Source: Pseudomonas typographi (lineage in GTDB: Bacteria; Pseudomonadota; Gammaproteobacteria; Pseudomonadales; Pseudomonadaceae). Taken from it: a stretch of DNA of 64,000 nucleotides. Shown here piece after piece: positions 46,665 to 54,574 of the stretch; position 1 is the first letter of the stretch, and each line of letters opens with the position of its first letter. The DNA lies in the NCBI RefSeq assembly GCF_014694385.1, contig NZ_JAAOCA010000012.1:1-64000 (forward strand). Direction: 5' to 3'. The translations under genes and the position numbers were made by a program. The notes beneath the pieces are model-generated. The model worked only from the letters and a program-made list of their open reading frames with translations, made no database searches and had not been told where the DNA came from.

Positions 46665-47525
46665 CTACAGGGGAATAGGTTGGCGCGAGCGCTGCAGCAC
46701 ACCGTGCACAGGCCCGACCAAAACAGACAGCACATAGAACGCCCCGGCCACCACCACAATGGCAGGCCCACTGGGCAAGGCCAGGTGGTAAGACAGCAAC
46801 AGCCCCAGCCACACCGCCAACCCGCCCAGCAGCGCCGCCAGCAGCAGGCGCCAGGGCAGCCGGCGGCTCCAGAAGCGCGACGCCGCCGCCGGCAGGGTCA
46901 TCAAGCCCACCATCATCAGCGCCCCGATGGCCTGGAACCCCACCACCAGGTTGAGCACTACCAGGCCCAGGAACAGCCCGTAGGCCCAGGGCCCCACGCG
47001 GCTTACGCTGCGCAGGAACAACGGGTCAAGGCAATCGAGCAACAGCGGCCGGTACAACGGCACCAGCAGCACCACGCTGAGCACCGCCACCAACACCATT
47101 GCCTGCAAGGTCGCGGCATCCACCGACAACGCTGAGCCGAACAACAGCCCAAGCAAATCCAGGCGCCTGCCGGCCAAGCCCAGCAACAGCACGCCACTGG
47201 CCAGTGAAATGGGGTACAGCGCCGCCAAGCTTGCGTCTTCACGCAGGCCCGTGTTGCGGGTCACCCACGCCGCCAGGCCCGCCACGCCCAGCCCCGCACC
47301 CAGGCCGCCCAGGGTCAGGGCCGGCAGCGACAACCCCACCAGCCAGAACGCCACCGCCGCGCCGGGAAGAATGCCGTGGGCGATGGCGTCACCGATCAGG
47401 CTCATGCGCCGCAGCATCAGCAACACCCCGAGCGGCGCCGCGCTCATGGCCAACGCCACACCGCCAAACAACGCCTGGCGCATGAAGGCGAACTCCATGA
47501 ACGGTTGCCACAACGGCGCAAGCAT
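46665..47525 (-). CDS. aztB: Zinc ABC transporter permease, AztB type
   Basis: The 286-residue product is an ABC-3 family permease with eight or so predicted helices. The conserved cytoplasmic segment SLIGDAIAHGILPGAAVAFW and GALMMVGLMTLPAAASRFW are typical of Zn/Mn importers. Its start shares one base with the stop of the ATPase gene, so the two are translationally coupled. Confidence 0.9.
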   Translation of the reverse strand: MLAPLWQPFMEFAFMRQALFGGVALAMSAAPLGVLLMLRRMSLIGDAIAHGILPGAAVAFWLVGLSLPALTLGGLGAGLGVAGLAAWVTRNTGLREDASLAALYPISLASGVLLLGLAGRRLDLLGLLFGSALSVDAATLQAMVLVAVLSVVLLVPLYRPLLLDCLDPLFLRSVSRVGPWAYGLFLGLVVLNLVVGFQAIGALMMVGLMTLPAAASRFWSRRLPWRLLLAALLGGLAVWLGLLLSYHLALPSGPAIVVVAGAFYVLSVLVGPVHGVLQRSRQPIPL

Positions 47526-48151
47526 CAGGCCACCTCGTACAGTTCGGCCCGCTCAGGCGCCAATGCCAGGCAGTGCCGGGCATGGCGGCGCACAGCCGCC
47601 GCGTCATGGCACACCACCAACAGCGTGCGGCCCTGGGCCTGCCACGCCCGCAGGTGTGCCCACAGCAACGTTTGGCCGGCGGCATCGAGGTTGGCCTCCG
47701 GCTCGTCCAGCAATAACAGCGGTGCGTCGGTCAGGCTCATACGCGCCAGCAGCGCACGTTGTAGCTGCCCACCAGACATCGCCTGCAAACTCAACCCCGC
47801 CAAACCATCGAGCTGCCACGCCGCCAACGCCGCTTGCAAGCGCTCCGCCTTCTGTGCGCGGGCCAGGCGCTGGCCCCAGAAGCCTGCCGCCACCAGTTCA
47901 CCCAGGGTGATAGGAAACTGCCGGTCGATGGCGTGTTGCTGCACCAGGTAGCCGACCGGCCCGCGCGCTACCTGCAAAGTGCCGGCCAACGGCCGTTGCA
48001 ACCCCGCGAACACCTTGAGCAAACTGGTTTTGCCGACCCCGTTGGCACCGGTTACAGCGGTGAAGCTGCCGGCGGGCAGGTGCACGATCAGGGGTGGCGT
48101 CAGCGGTTGCCGGGCTGGGCCCCATAGAAGGGCGTGGCAATGGATCATCAT
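47525..48151 (-). CDS. aztA: Zinc ABC transporter ATP-binding protein, AztA type
   Basis: This 208-residue ATPase is the first gene of the importer operon. Walker A is GANGVGKTS, the signature MSGGQLQRALLA, Walker B LLLLDEPEANLDAA, and the switch His lies in VVCHDAAAV. Two ATGs in a row (48151, 48148) could start it. The gene order ATPase-permease-binding protein differs from znuABC, in which the regulator zur lies with znuC and znuB, and matches the Azt type. A Zur box lies 29 bases upstream. Confidence 0.9.
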   Translation of the reverse strand: MMIHCHALLWGPARQPLTPPLIVHLPAGSFTAVTGANGVGKTSLLKVFAGLQRPLAGTLQVARGPVGYLVQQHAIDRQFPITLGELVAAGFWGQRLARAQKAERLQAALAAWQLDGLAGLSLQAMSGGQLQRALLARMSLTDAPLLLLDEPEANLDAAGQTLLWAHLRAWQAQGRTLLVVCHDAAAVRRHARHCLALAPERAELYEVA

Positions 48152-48179
48152 GAACAGCCTGCGCTAGGGTTTCAAACAT

Positions 48180-48194
48180 TGTTACACTATAACA
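48180..48194 (-). promoter_or_regulatory. Zur box upstream of aztABC
   Basis: TGTTACACTATAACA matches the proteobacterial Zur consensus TGTTATAnTATAACA at every defined position except one. It lies 29 bases before the aztA start, in an otherwise AT-rich gap. It should bind zinc-loaded Zur and shut the operon when zinc is plentiful. Confidence 0.85.
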
Positions 48195-48314
48195 TCTCAA
48201 AAAGCCAACCTAAATCGAATTTTCCGGCCCGCCAAAAGGAGTTGGACGTTTCATTGGTTCAGCCTCCTGGGCCCTGCTAACCTTTGCCCTTTGCCACCCA
48301 AGGAGGCCACGCGC

Positions 48315-49943
48315 ATGCCTGAAGAAGCCCACCTATTGCCCCGCTTGTTCCCTGCACCGGAGCACATCCCGCAGGCTTACCAACTGGGCCAGCCCCAGGA
48401 ACAACGCGAGTACTTGGTAAACGGGCGCTTCGAGCACTGGGCCGGCCCCTTGGCAGAAGTGCGCAGCCCGGTCTACCTGCACACCGAGCAAGGTGATGAA
48501 CCGGTGATACTCGGCGCGACCCCGCGGCTCGATGCCAGCGCTGCGCTGGCGGCCCTGGACGCCGCGGTGCACGCCTACGACAAAGGCCGCGGCGCATGGC
48601 CGATGATGCGGGTGGCTGAACGCATCGGCTATGTCGAAGGTTTTTTGGCACGCATGCGCGAACAACGCGAGGCCGTGGTCACTTTGCTGATGTGGGAAAT
48701 CGGCAAGAACCTGAAAGATTCGCAGAAGGAGTTCGATCGCACCTGCGACTACATCGTCGATACCATCAACGCCCTCAAAGACCTCGACCGCCGCTCCAGC
48801 CGCTTCGAACTCGAGCAAGGCATACTTGGGCAGATCCGCCGCGTGCCGTTGGGCGTGGCACTGTGCATGGGCCCTTACAACTACCCGCTCAATGAGACCT
48901 TCACCACGCTGATCCCGGCGCTGATCATGGGCAACACCGTGGTGTTCAAGCCAGCCAAGTTCGGTGTGTTACTGGTGCGCCCGCTGTTACAAGCCTTCCG
49001 CGACAGCTTTCCACCCGGGGTGATCAACGTGATCTACGGCAGCGGCCGCGAAACGGTGACGGCGCTGATGCAAAGCGGCAAGGTCGACGTCTTCGCCTTC
49101 ATCGGTACACACAAGGCCGCCAGCGACCTTAAAAAGCTCCACCCCAAGCCCCACCGGCTACGCTCGGCGCTGGGCCTGGATGCGAAGAACCCAGGCATCG
49201 TGCTGGCCGATGCCGACCTCGATCACGCGGTGAACGAGGCGCTCACCGGCGCCTTGTCGTTCAATGGCCAACGCTGCACGGCGTTGAAGATCCTGTTCGT
49301 GCACCGCAGCATCGCCGAGGCGTTTACCGAGCGGTTTTGCGCGCAGCTTGCCAAATTGAAGCCTGGCATGCCCTGGGAAGAGGGCGTGCAGCTTACGCCC
49401 CTGCCCGAGCCTGGCAAGCCCGAGTACCTGGCCGGGCTGGTCACCGATGCGCTGAGCAAGGGCGCCCGCGTCGCCAACCCAGGCGGCGGCAGCATCCGCG
49501 CCTCGTTCTTCTACCCGGCGGTGCTTTACCCGGTGGCCCCGCACATGCGCGTGTACCAAGAAGAACAGTTCGGTCCAGTGGTGCCCATCGTGCCTTTCGA
49601 CGACTTGGACAGCGTGATCGACTACGTGCTTGAGTCCCACTACGGCCAGCAATTGTCGATTTTTGGCCAGAACCCGGAACAGGTCGGCCGCCTGATCGAT
49701 ACCTTCGCCAACCAGGTGGGGCGCATCAACCTCAACGCCCAGTGCCAGCGCGGCCCCGATCAATACCCGTTCAACGGCCGCAAAGATTCGGCCGAAGGCA
49801 CGCTGTCGGTGCACGATGCCCTACGCACCTTCTCGATCCGCACCCTGGTGGCTACCCAATTCAACGCGCAGAACAAGCAACTGGTCAGCGACATCATCCA
49901 TGACCGCCATTCCAGCTTCCTCACCACGGACTATATCTTTTGA
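48315..49943 (+). CDS. gapN: NADP-dependent glyceraldehyde-3-phosphate dehydrogenase (GapN type)
   Basis: This 542-residue aldehyde dehydrogenase belongs to the non-phosphorylating GAPDH group, which oxidises glyceraldehyde-3-phosphate to 3-phosphoglycerate and makes NADPH. The catalytic Cys321 lies in FNGQRCTALK. The Rossmann part has CMGPYNYPLNETF and VVFKPAKFG. The motif that normally reads ELGGK reads ALGLDAKN here, so the usual general-base Glu appears to be Ala; this may be normal for the Pseudomonas subgroup. The start follows AAGGAGG at ideal spacing. The gene overlaps the hydrolase gene downstream by four bases, which suggests cotranscription. Confidence 0.88.
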   Translation: MPEEAHLLPRLFPAPEHIPQAYQLGQPQEQREYLVNGRFEHWAGPLAEVRSPVYLHTEQGDEPVILGATPRLDASAALAALDAAVHAYDKGRGAWPMMRVAERIGYVEGFLARMREQREAVVTLLMWEIGKNLKDSQKEFDRTCDYIVDTINALKDLDRRSSRFELEQGILGQIRRVPLGVALCMGPYNYPLNETFTTLIPALIMGNTVVFKPAKFGVLLVRPLLQAFRDSFPPGVINVIYGSGRETVTALMQSGKVDVFAFIGTHKAASDLKKLHPKPHRLRSALGLDAKNPGIVLADADLDHAVNEALTGALSFNGQRCTALKILFVHRSIAEAFTERFCAQLAKLKPGMPWEEGVQLTPLPEPGKPEYLAGLVTDALSKGARVANPGGGSIRASFFYPAVLYPVAPHMRVYQEEQFGPVVPIVPFDDLDSVIDYVLESHYGQQLSIFGQNPEQVGRLIDTFANQVGRINLNAQCQRGPDQYPFNGRKDSAEGTLSVHDALRTFSIRTLVATQFNAQNKQLVSDIIHDRHSSFLTTDYIF

Positions 49944-50860
49944 AACACCGGTTGATCGCTGCGCTGCTGGCGGTGCCGCTGCCCGCCCTGGCCAGTACCT
50001 TCGAGCGCTTCGACAGCCTGCCCGGCCATGGCAGCCTGGGCGCTTACGTCAGCACCGCGCAAGCGCCGCAGCAGGCAGTGATTACCTTGCACGGCTACCC
50101 GCGTGACGCGCGCCGTACCTTCGACGCCACGGTGGCGGCGGTAGCCCCCGATACATTGGTGTTGGCGCCGCTGTTCCAAGTGCCGGCGGGCGAGGCCGAG
50201 CATTGCCACAGCCCTGCCGAACCGGCGGCGCAAGCCGGCGACTTGCTTTGGCGTTGCGGCAGTTGGCTGGCCGGCGCCCCGGCCGAAAACGACCGCGCCG
50301 TCACCGCCTTTGCCGCCGTTGACGCCCTGATTGCGCAGGTCGGGCAACGCTGGCCGAGCGTGAAAGTGGTGACCGTGGCGGGCTTTTCCGCCGGCGCACA
50401 ATGGGTGCAACATTACGCCGCCTTTGCCCAGCAGCCTCCGGCGGGGGGGCGTTTGCGCTTCGTGGTGGCCTCCCCCGGCAGTTGGCTGTATCCCGATACC
50501 TGGCGCCCTTACCCCCAGGCCGATTGCCCGGCGCAGAACCACTGGAAATACGGCCTGGAGCAGTTGCCTGGCTGGCTACCCCAGGGTGCCGAACAGGCGC
50601 GCGCGCAGTATCGCGCGGCGGATATCAGCTACCTGGCCGGTGCCCTTGACCACGGCGACAGCCCCGCGGCCCACGGTAAGATCCTCGACCGCAGTTGCCC
50701 CGCCCTGGCCCAGGGGCCGTGGCGCCTGCAGCGGGCGCAGGCGTTCACCGAGCATTTGGGCCAGCCGTTACAGGTGGTGCCGGGCTGCGCCCACGATGTG
50801 CGCTGCGTGTTCGGTTCGGCACAAGGTCGCCAGGCGCTTGCCGCACCGCCGGCAGGTTGA
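49940..50860 (+). CDS. Secreted alpha/beta-hydrolase-like protein
   Basis: The 306-residue product starts with a TTG that overlaps the gapN stop (TTGA) and has a signal peptide ending PALA/STF. The fold is alpha/beta hydrolase: VITLHGYPRDARRTF for the oxyanion loop, the nucleophile elbow VAGFSAGAQ with Ser, and a C-terminal GCAHDVRCVFG that can supply the His. Several Cys pairs suggest periplasmic disulphides. The substrate is unknown; cutinase- or esterase-like activity is possible. It is probably translated after gapN by coupling. Confidence 0.72.
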   Translation: MKHRLIAALLAVPLPALASTFERFDSLPGHGSLGAYVSTAQAPQQAVITLHGYPRDARRTFDATVAAVAPDTLVLAPLFQVPAGEAEHCHSPAEPAAQAGDLLWRCGSWLAGAPAENDRAVTAFAAVDALIAQVGQRWPSVKVVTVAGFSAGAQWVQHYAAFAQQPPAGGRLRFVVASPGSWLYPDTWRPYPQADCPAQNHWKYGLEQLPGWLPQGAEQARAQYRAADISYLAGALDHGDSPAAHGKILDRSCPALAQGPWRLQRAQAFTEHLGQPLQVVPGCAHDVRCVFGSAQGRQALAAPPAG

Positions 50861-50913
50861 TGCCCCGGCGTAGCTTTCGTAAGCTGTGCAGCCCTGCCCG
50901 ACGCGGATGCCTC

Positions 50914-51957
50914 ATGCCCAAAGCCTTGCGCTATTTACTGATCGGCCTGGCAGTCGTCATTGTCGTTGCCGCCACCGCGTGGTGGCGGCGCCCGGCGCCC
51001 GCCCCTGCACCGGCGCTGGCCCAGCACAGCTACACAACTGCTCTCGAACAAGCGCACAATGGCGCCCCGGGCGCCGCCCGGGTGCTTTACCAGCAACTGC
51101 AACGCAGTGATCTACCACCTGAACGCCGCGCCCGCCTTTACGCCGAGCTGCCCCACTACCCCAGCCCCCGCGCGCTGGCTTTCGCCAGGGCCGACCTGGG
51201 CGCCGACAACCTGCTGGTACGCAACGCCGCCATCGACGCGATTGCCGGGTTGGTGGCACCCCCGCAGCGCGGCGCGTTGCTCGGCCCACTGCTGGACGAC
51301 CCCATCCAAGACATTCGCTACCACACTGCGCGGGTGCTGTTGGAGCTGGCGCCGCAAGACCTGGGCGTGTTCGCCGGCCCCTTGCAAGCGGTGCTCGACG
51401 ACTACGTGAACACCCTTGAAAGCGAACCGGATAGCGTCGAGGCCCAGGCCGAGCTGGCACGCCTGTACCGCCACGACGGCGACTATCGGCAGGCGAGCCT
51501 GGCCATTCACCGAGTGTTGGCGCAAACCCCCGGCGACCTCGACGCGATCGTAACCCTGGCGCAGATACAGGACGCCCAGGGCCAGCCCGATCAAGCGCGC
51601 AACACCCTCGCCGATGCACTGAACCGCCAGCCGGGCTCAGCGTTTTTGCAGCACCAACTGGGCCTTTGGCTATTGGCCCACGGCCAAGAGGAATACGCCC
51701 TGTTGGCCCTCACCCGGGCGGTGGAACTGGAACCACAGCACAGCGACTACCGCTACGACCTGGCCGTTGCCCTGCACGGCATCAACCAGCTACAACCGGC
51801 GCAGCAACAACTGGACGAACTGCTCCGGCGCGACCCCGCCGACCGCCGCGCGCGGTTGTTGTTGATCGACTACTGGAAACAAAGCGGGCAATTGCAGAAC
51901 GTGCAAGTGTTGCTGGCAGAGCTGGAACAGCAGAACCCGGATGACCCGGCACTGTGA
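50914..51957 (+). CDS. Membrane-anchored TPR protein
   Basis: The 347-residue product has one N-terminal membrane helix (YLLIGLAVVIVVAATAWW) and then a periplasmic region of helical repeats. Tetratricopeptide-type units are clear from about residue 165, for example EAQAELARLYRHDGDYRQAS and HQLGLWLLAHGQEEYALLAL. The earlier half has HEAT-like features (ALAFARADLGADNLLVRNAA). Such proteins scaffold envelope complexes; no partner is evident. The start at 50914 is taken because the helix follows at once. It is 53 bases from the hydrolase gene. Confidence 0.75.
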   Translation: MPKALRYLLIGLAVVIVVAATAWWRRPAPAPAPALAQHSYTTALEQAHNGAPGAARVLYQQLQRSDLPPERRARLYAELPHYPSPRALAFARADLGADNLLVRNAAIDAIAGLVAPPQRGALLGPLLDDPIQDIRYHTARVLLELAPQDLGVFAGPLQAVLDDYVNTLESEPDSVEAQAELARLYRHDGDYRQASLAIHRVLAQTPGDLDAIVTLAQIQDAQGQPDQARNTLADALNRQPGSAFLQHQLGLWLLAHGQEEYALLALTRAVELEPQHSDYRYDLAVALHGINQLQPAQQQLDELLRRDPADRRARLLLIDYWKQSGQLQNVQVLLAELEQQNPDDPAL

Positions 51958-51997
51958 AAAACGGCCCCACGGCCCCGCGTTAGCAGGCAAGCCGTTA

Positions 51998-52654
51998 TCA
52001 ATTGGCAGCCGCCGCCAACTTCGCCACCACTTGGGCCACCCGCGGGTAATCCTCAGCGCGGTGGAAGTTCGCCCGCCCAAGGTACGGGCTGAAATCCTCA
52101 GTGCCGTAGCCGATCACCTGGCTGCCGGCCGCCAAGCCCGCCTCCACGCCCGCATGGCTGTCATCGACCAGTACGCATTCGGCCGGCGGTAGGCCCATCA
52201 CCCGCGCGGCTTCCACGATCAACCCAGGGGCCGGTTTCCAGGCCTGTACTTCGTAGGCGCTGACGATGCGCCCGGCGAAGCTCTCCAGCAACCCCACCTG
52301 GCCCAGGCAGGTGTGAATTTTGTCTACCGGGCCGTTGGAGGCCACGCATTTGTCCAACGCCAAGCTTTGCACGAACGGCACCGCCCCCGGCATCGGTTCG
52401 AGCCCGGCGCGGAACGCATCCAGGCTGCGGGCTCGGAACTCATGCATGAAAGGTTCGGCGTCCAACTGCGCGTACTGTTCGCACAGTTGCCCTACGAATA
52501 CCGCGAACTGCACACCGCGAAAGCGCTGCAGCACGTCACGATGGTCCAGCTCGATGCCGCGCTCAGCCAGCAGGCGCTGCAGCAACCGCGCCGCCACCGG
52601 CTCGCTGTCGACCAGCGTGCCGTCCGAATCGAATATCACCCCTTTGATCGCCAC
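51998..52654 (-). CDS. HAD-family sugar-phosphatase-like hydrolase
   Basis: The 218-residue product is a haloacid dehalogenase-type phosphatase. Motif I is FDSDGTLVDSE (Asp9, Asp11), with SDG in place of the commoner MDG, motif II the Ser/Thr in VASNGP, and motif III/IV KPAPGLIVEAARV and CVLVDDSHAG. A cap domain lies between motifs I and II (residues 16-80). It resembles E. coli YieH/YjjG-like and 6-phosphogluconate phosphatases; the substrate is not certain. It is convergent with the TPR gene. Confidence 0.82.
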   Translation of the reverse strand: MAIKGVIFDSDGTLVDSEPVAARLLQRLLAERGIELDHRDVLQRFRGVQFAVFVGQLCEQYAQLDAEPFMHEFRARSLDAFRAGLEPMPGAVPFVQSLALDKCVASNGPVDKIHTCLGQVGLLESFAGRIVSAYEVQAWKPAPGLIVEAARVMGLPPAECVLVDDSHAGVEAGLAAGSQVIGYGTEDFSPYLGRANFHRAEDYPRVAQVVAKLAAAAN

Positions 52655-53033
52655 CTATATACCTCACCGCACAACCGAACCTGACGGGTGTGGTGCCTCA
52701 GCCGTTCGCGCGAGCGTTGAGCCGCAGATTTCGCTACCGGCCAGCGCGGCCGGGCGTAAATCCCACACTCAACGTGTGCAACTAACGTCTGAGCCGCCCA
52801 CTAGGACCGCCCCTTTGGCCAGGACATCCCCCTTGGGCAAGAAACCGCCTGCATCCCGGGGATATGGCAACCCAATAACGCCTGGCAAGGGCCCAGTGTG
52901 TATCAAAGGCTACGCTGTGACCAGCCAAAGCCCGCGGTTATTCCCAATAGGCATGCAGCGCATGATTAACATGAATTTCTATTATGCATCGCAAGGCGAT
53001 ACCGTAGCGGCATCACTGTAGCGGAGCTCTGTT
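52655..53033. other. Intergenic region before the MFS gene
   Basis: This 379-base gap has no gene I can support. An AT-rich stretch near 52965-52990 probably holds the promoter of the MFS gene. No repeat or clear regulatory element stands out. Confidence 0.5.
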
Positions 53034-54233
53034 ATGCCCCCTGAAGCCGTAGACCCCTGGCAGCGCAACTTGGCAGTGTGCGTGTTCGGCGCCTTTACCA
53101 CCATCGTGGCCATGACCCTGTTGCTGCCTTTTTTGCCACTGTATGTAGAGCAATTGGGTGTGACTGACCCGGCCGCGATTGTGCAGTGGTCCGGCGCGGC
53201 CTTCGCCGCGACGTTTTTTTCAGCGGCCTTGACGGCGCCGCTTTGGGGGCGTTTGGGCGACCGCTATGGGCGCAAGTTGATGTTGATTCGCGCTAGCCTG
53301 GGCATGGCCGTGGCGATGTCGCTGATTGGCTTGGCGCAGAGCGCTTGGCAATTGGTAGCCCTGCGCTTGTTGGCCGGGCTGCTGGGTGGCTATGCGTCGG
53401 GCTCGACCATCCTGGTCGCCACCCAAACGCCGAAGGCCCGGTCGGCCTGGGCGCTGGGTGTACTGGCCTCGGGCATCATGGCCGGCAACCTGGCCGGCCC
53501 CTTGATCGGCGGCCTGCTACCGCCGTTGATCGGCATCCGCAATACGTTTTTCCTCGCCGGCGCGGTCATTTTCGTAGCGTTCCTCGCCACGACCTTGCTG
53601 CTCAAGGAAGCGCCGCGCCAAGCGGCGGCCAAGCCGCACGCACCGAAACCAAGCTGGCGCGATGTGCCCGATCTGAAACCGGTGCTGGCGATGTTCACCG
53701 CCGCGTGCCTGCTGATGTTCGCCACGCTGTCCATCGAGCCGATCATCACCGTGTACCTCAAAGAGCTGCACAGCGAACCGCTTACCCTGATGGCCGGCCT
53801 GGCCATGTCGGCCACGGCGCTGGGCAGTATTTTGTCGGCACCACCGTTGGGCAAACTGGCCGACCGCGTCGGCCATTGGAAAGTGGTCGCCGCCAGCCTT
53901 GCCGTGGCCGCGCTGGCCGTATTGCCGCAAGCCACGGTGAGCAACGGCTGGCAACTGGTGGCGCTGCGTTTTGCCATGGGCTTGGCGCTGGGTGGGCTAC
54001 TGCCGTGCATTGCGGCAGCGGTCCGCCACAGCGTGCCAGACCGCATAGCCGGCCGTGTGCTGGGTTATTCCACCTCAGCACAGTACACCGGGCAGGTGCT
54101 CGGGCCATTGGCGGGCGGCTACCTCGGCGGGCACGTGGGCATGCGCGCGGTGTTCGTGATGACCGCCGCGCTGTTGGCACTCAATGCCGGTTTAAGCTGG
54201 GCCTTTCGGCCGCGGCCTGCCGATACGCGCTAA
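53034..54233 (+). CDS. MFS multidrug exporter, MdtG-like
   Basis: The 399-residue product is a twelve-helix drug:proton antiporter of the DHA1 group. It is close to E. coli MdtG in the first half: LLPFLPLYVEQLGVT, GRLGDRYGRKLML and LRLLAGLLGGYASGS (the antiporter motif C region). Substrates are unknown; MdtG confers fosfomycin and deoxycholate resistance in E. coli. CGGAG precedes the start. The stop is immediately followed by the stop of a convergent 37-residue gene. Confidence 0.87.
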   Translation: MPPEAVDPWQRNLAVCVFGAFTTIVAMTLLLPFLPLYVEQLGVTDPAAIVQWSGAAFAATFFSAALTAPLWGRLGDRYGRKLMLIRASLGMAVAMSLIGLAQSAWQLVALRLLAGLLGGYASGSTILVATQTPKARSAWALGVLASGIMAGNLAGPLIGGLLPPLIGIRNTFFLAGAVIFVAFLATTLLLKEAPRQAAAKPHAPKPSWRDVPDLKPVLAMFTAACLLMFATLSIEPIITVYLKELHSEPLTLMAGLAMSATALGSILSAPPLGKLADRVGHWKVVAASLAVAALAVLPQATVSNGWQLVALRFAMGLALGGLLPCIAAAVRHSVPDRIAGRVLGYSTSAQYTGQVLGPLAGGYLGGHVGMRAVFVMTAALLALNAGLSWAFRPRPADTR

Positions 54234-54347
54234 TCAGGCATGGATGGCCCAGAAAACGGCTGCGACGGCCACCACCACGAGCAAAAACGTGGTGGCCCAG
54301 GCGTCGACGTGATGAGTGGGCTTGCGAGGCTTCACGGGATGGCTCAT
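54234..54347 (-). CDS. 37-residue single-pass membrane protein
   Basis: An ATG at 54347 follows AAGGA at a good spacing. The product starts MSHPVKPRKPTHHVD, a basic His-containing cytoplasmic head, and continues with one helix, TTFLLVVVAVAAVFWAI, ending at TGA 54234-54236. Charge distribution (positive inside) and the ribosome-binding site support a real gene. Its stop abuts the stop of the MFS gene with no gap. Function unknown. Confidence 0.7.
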   Translation of the reverse strand: MSHPVKPRKPTHHVDAWATTFLLVVVAVAAVFWAIHA

Positions 54348-54442
54348 GGTGGGTCCTTCTTATTGTTGTCTATAGAACGCTTGTAACAGTTAAGGCCAAG
54401 CTGGCGGCAAGCACAAGGGGAATGCTGGCGGGGGCGAACACC

Positions 54443-54469
54443 TATCTAAAGCCTTTGGTTCTTTAGATA
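54443..54469. promoter_or_regulatory. Nine-base inverted repeat upstream of cysI
   Basis: TATCTAAAG (54443-54451) and CTTTAGATA (54461-54469) are exact reverse complements with a nine-base loop. The element lies 106 bases before the cysI start in a 227-base gap. It could be a regulator site or an RNA hairpin. CysB control of cysI is known, but CysB sites are too loose to match by eye. Confidence 0.4.
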
Positions 54470-54574
54470 TACCCAAACGTCGCTTTCTCGAATATGTAAA
54501 AAAGAGTATCTTCCGTCGGCTCTGCGAAGAGTGCGCGGCCGTGCGCGCAGAATCAGCCTGAAGACAGGATTCAT

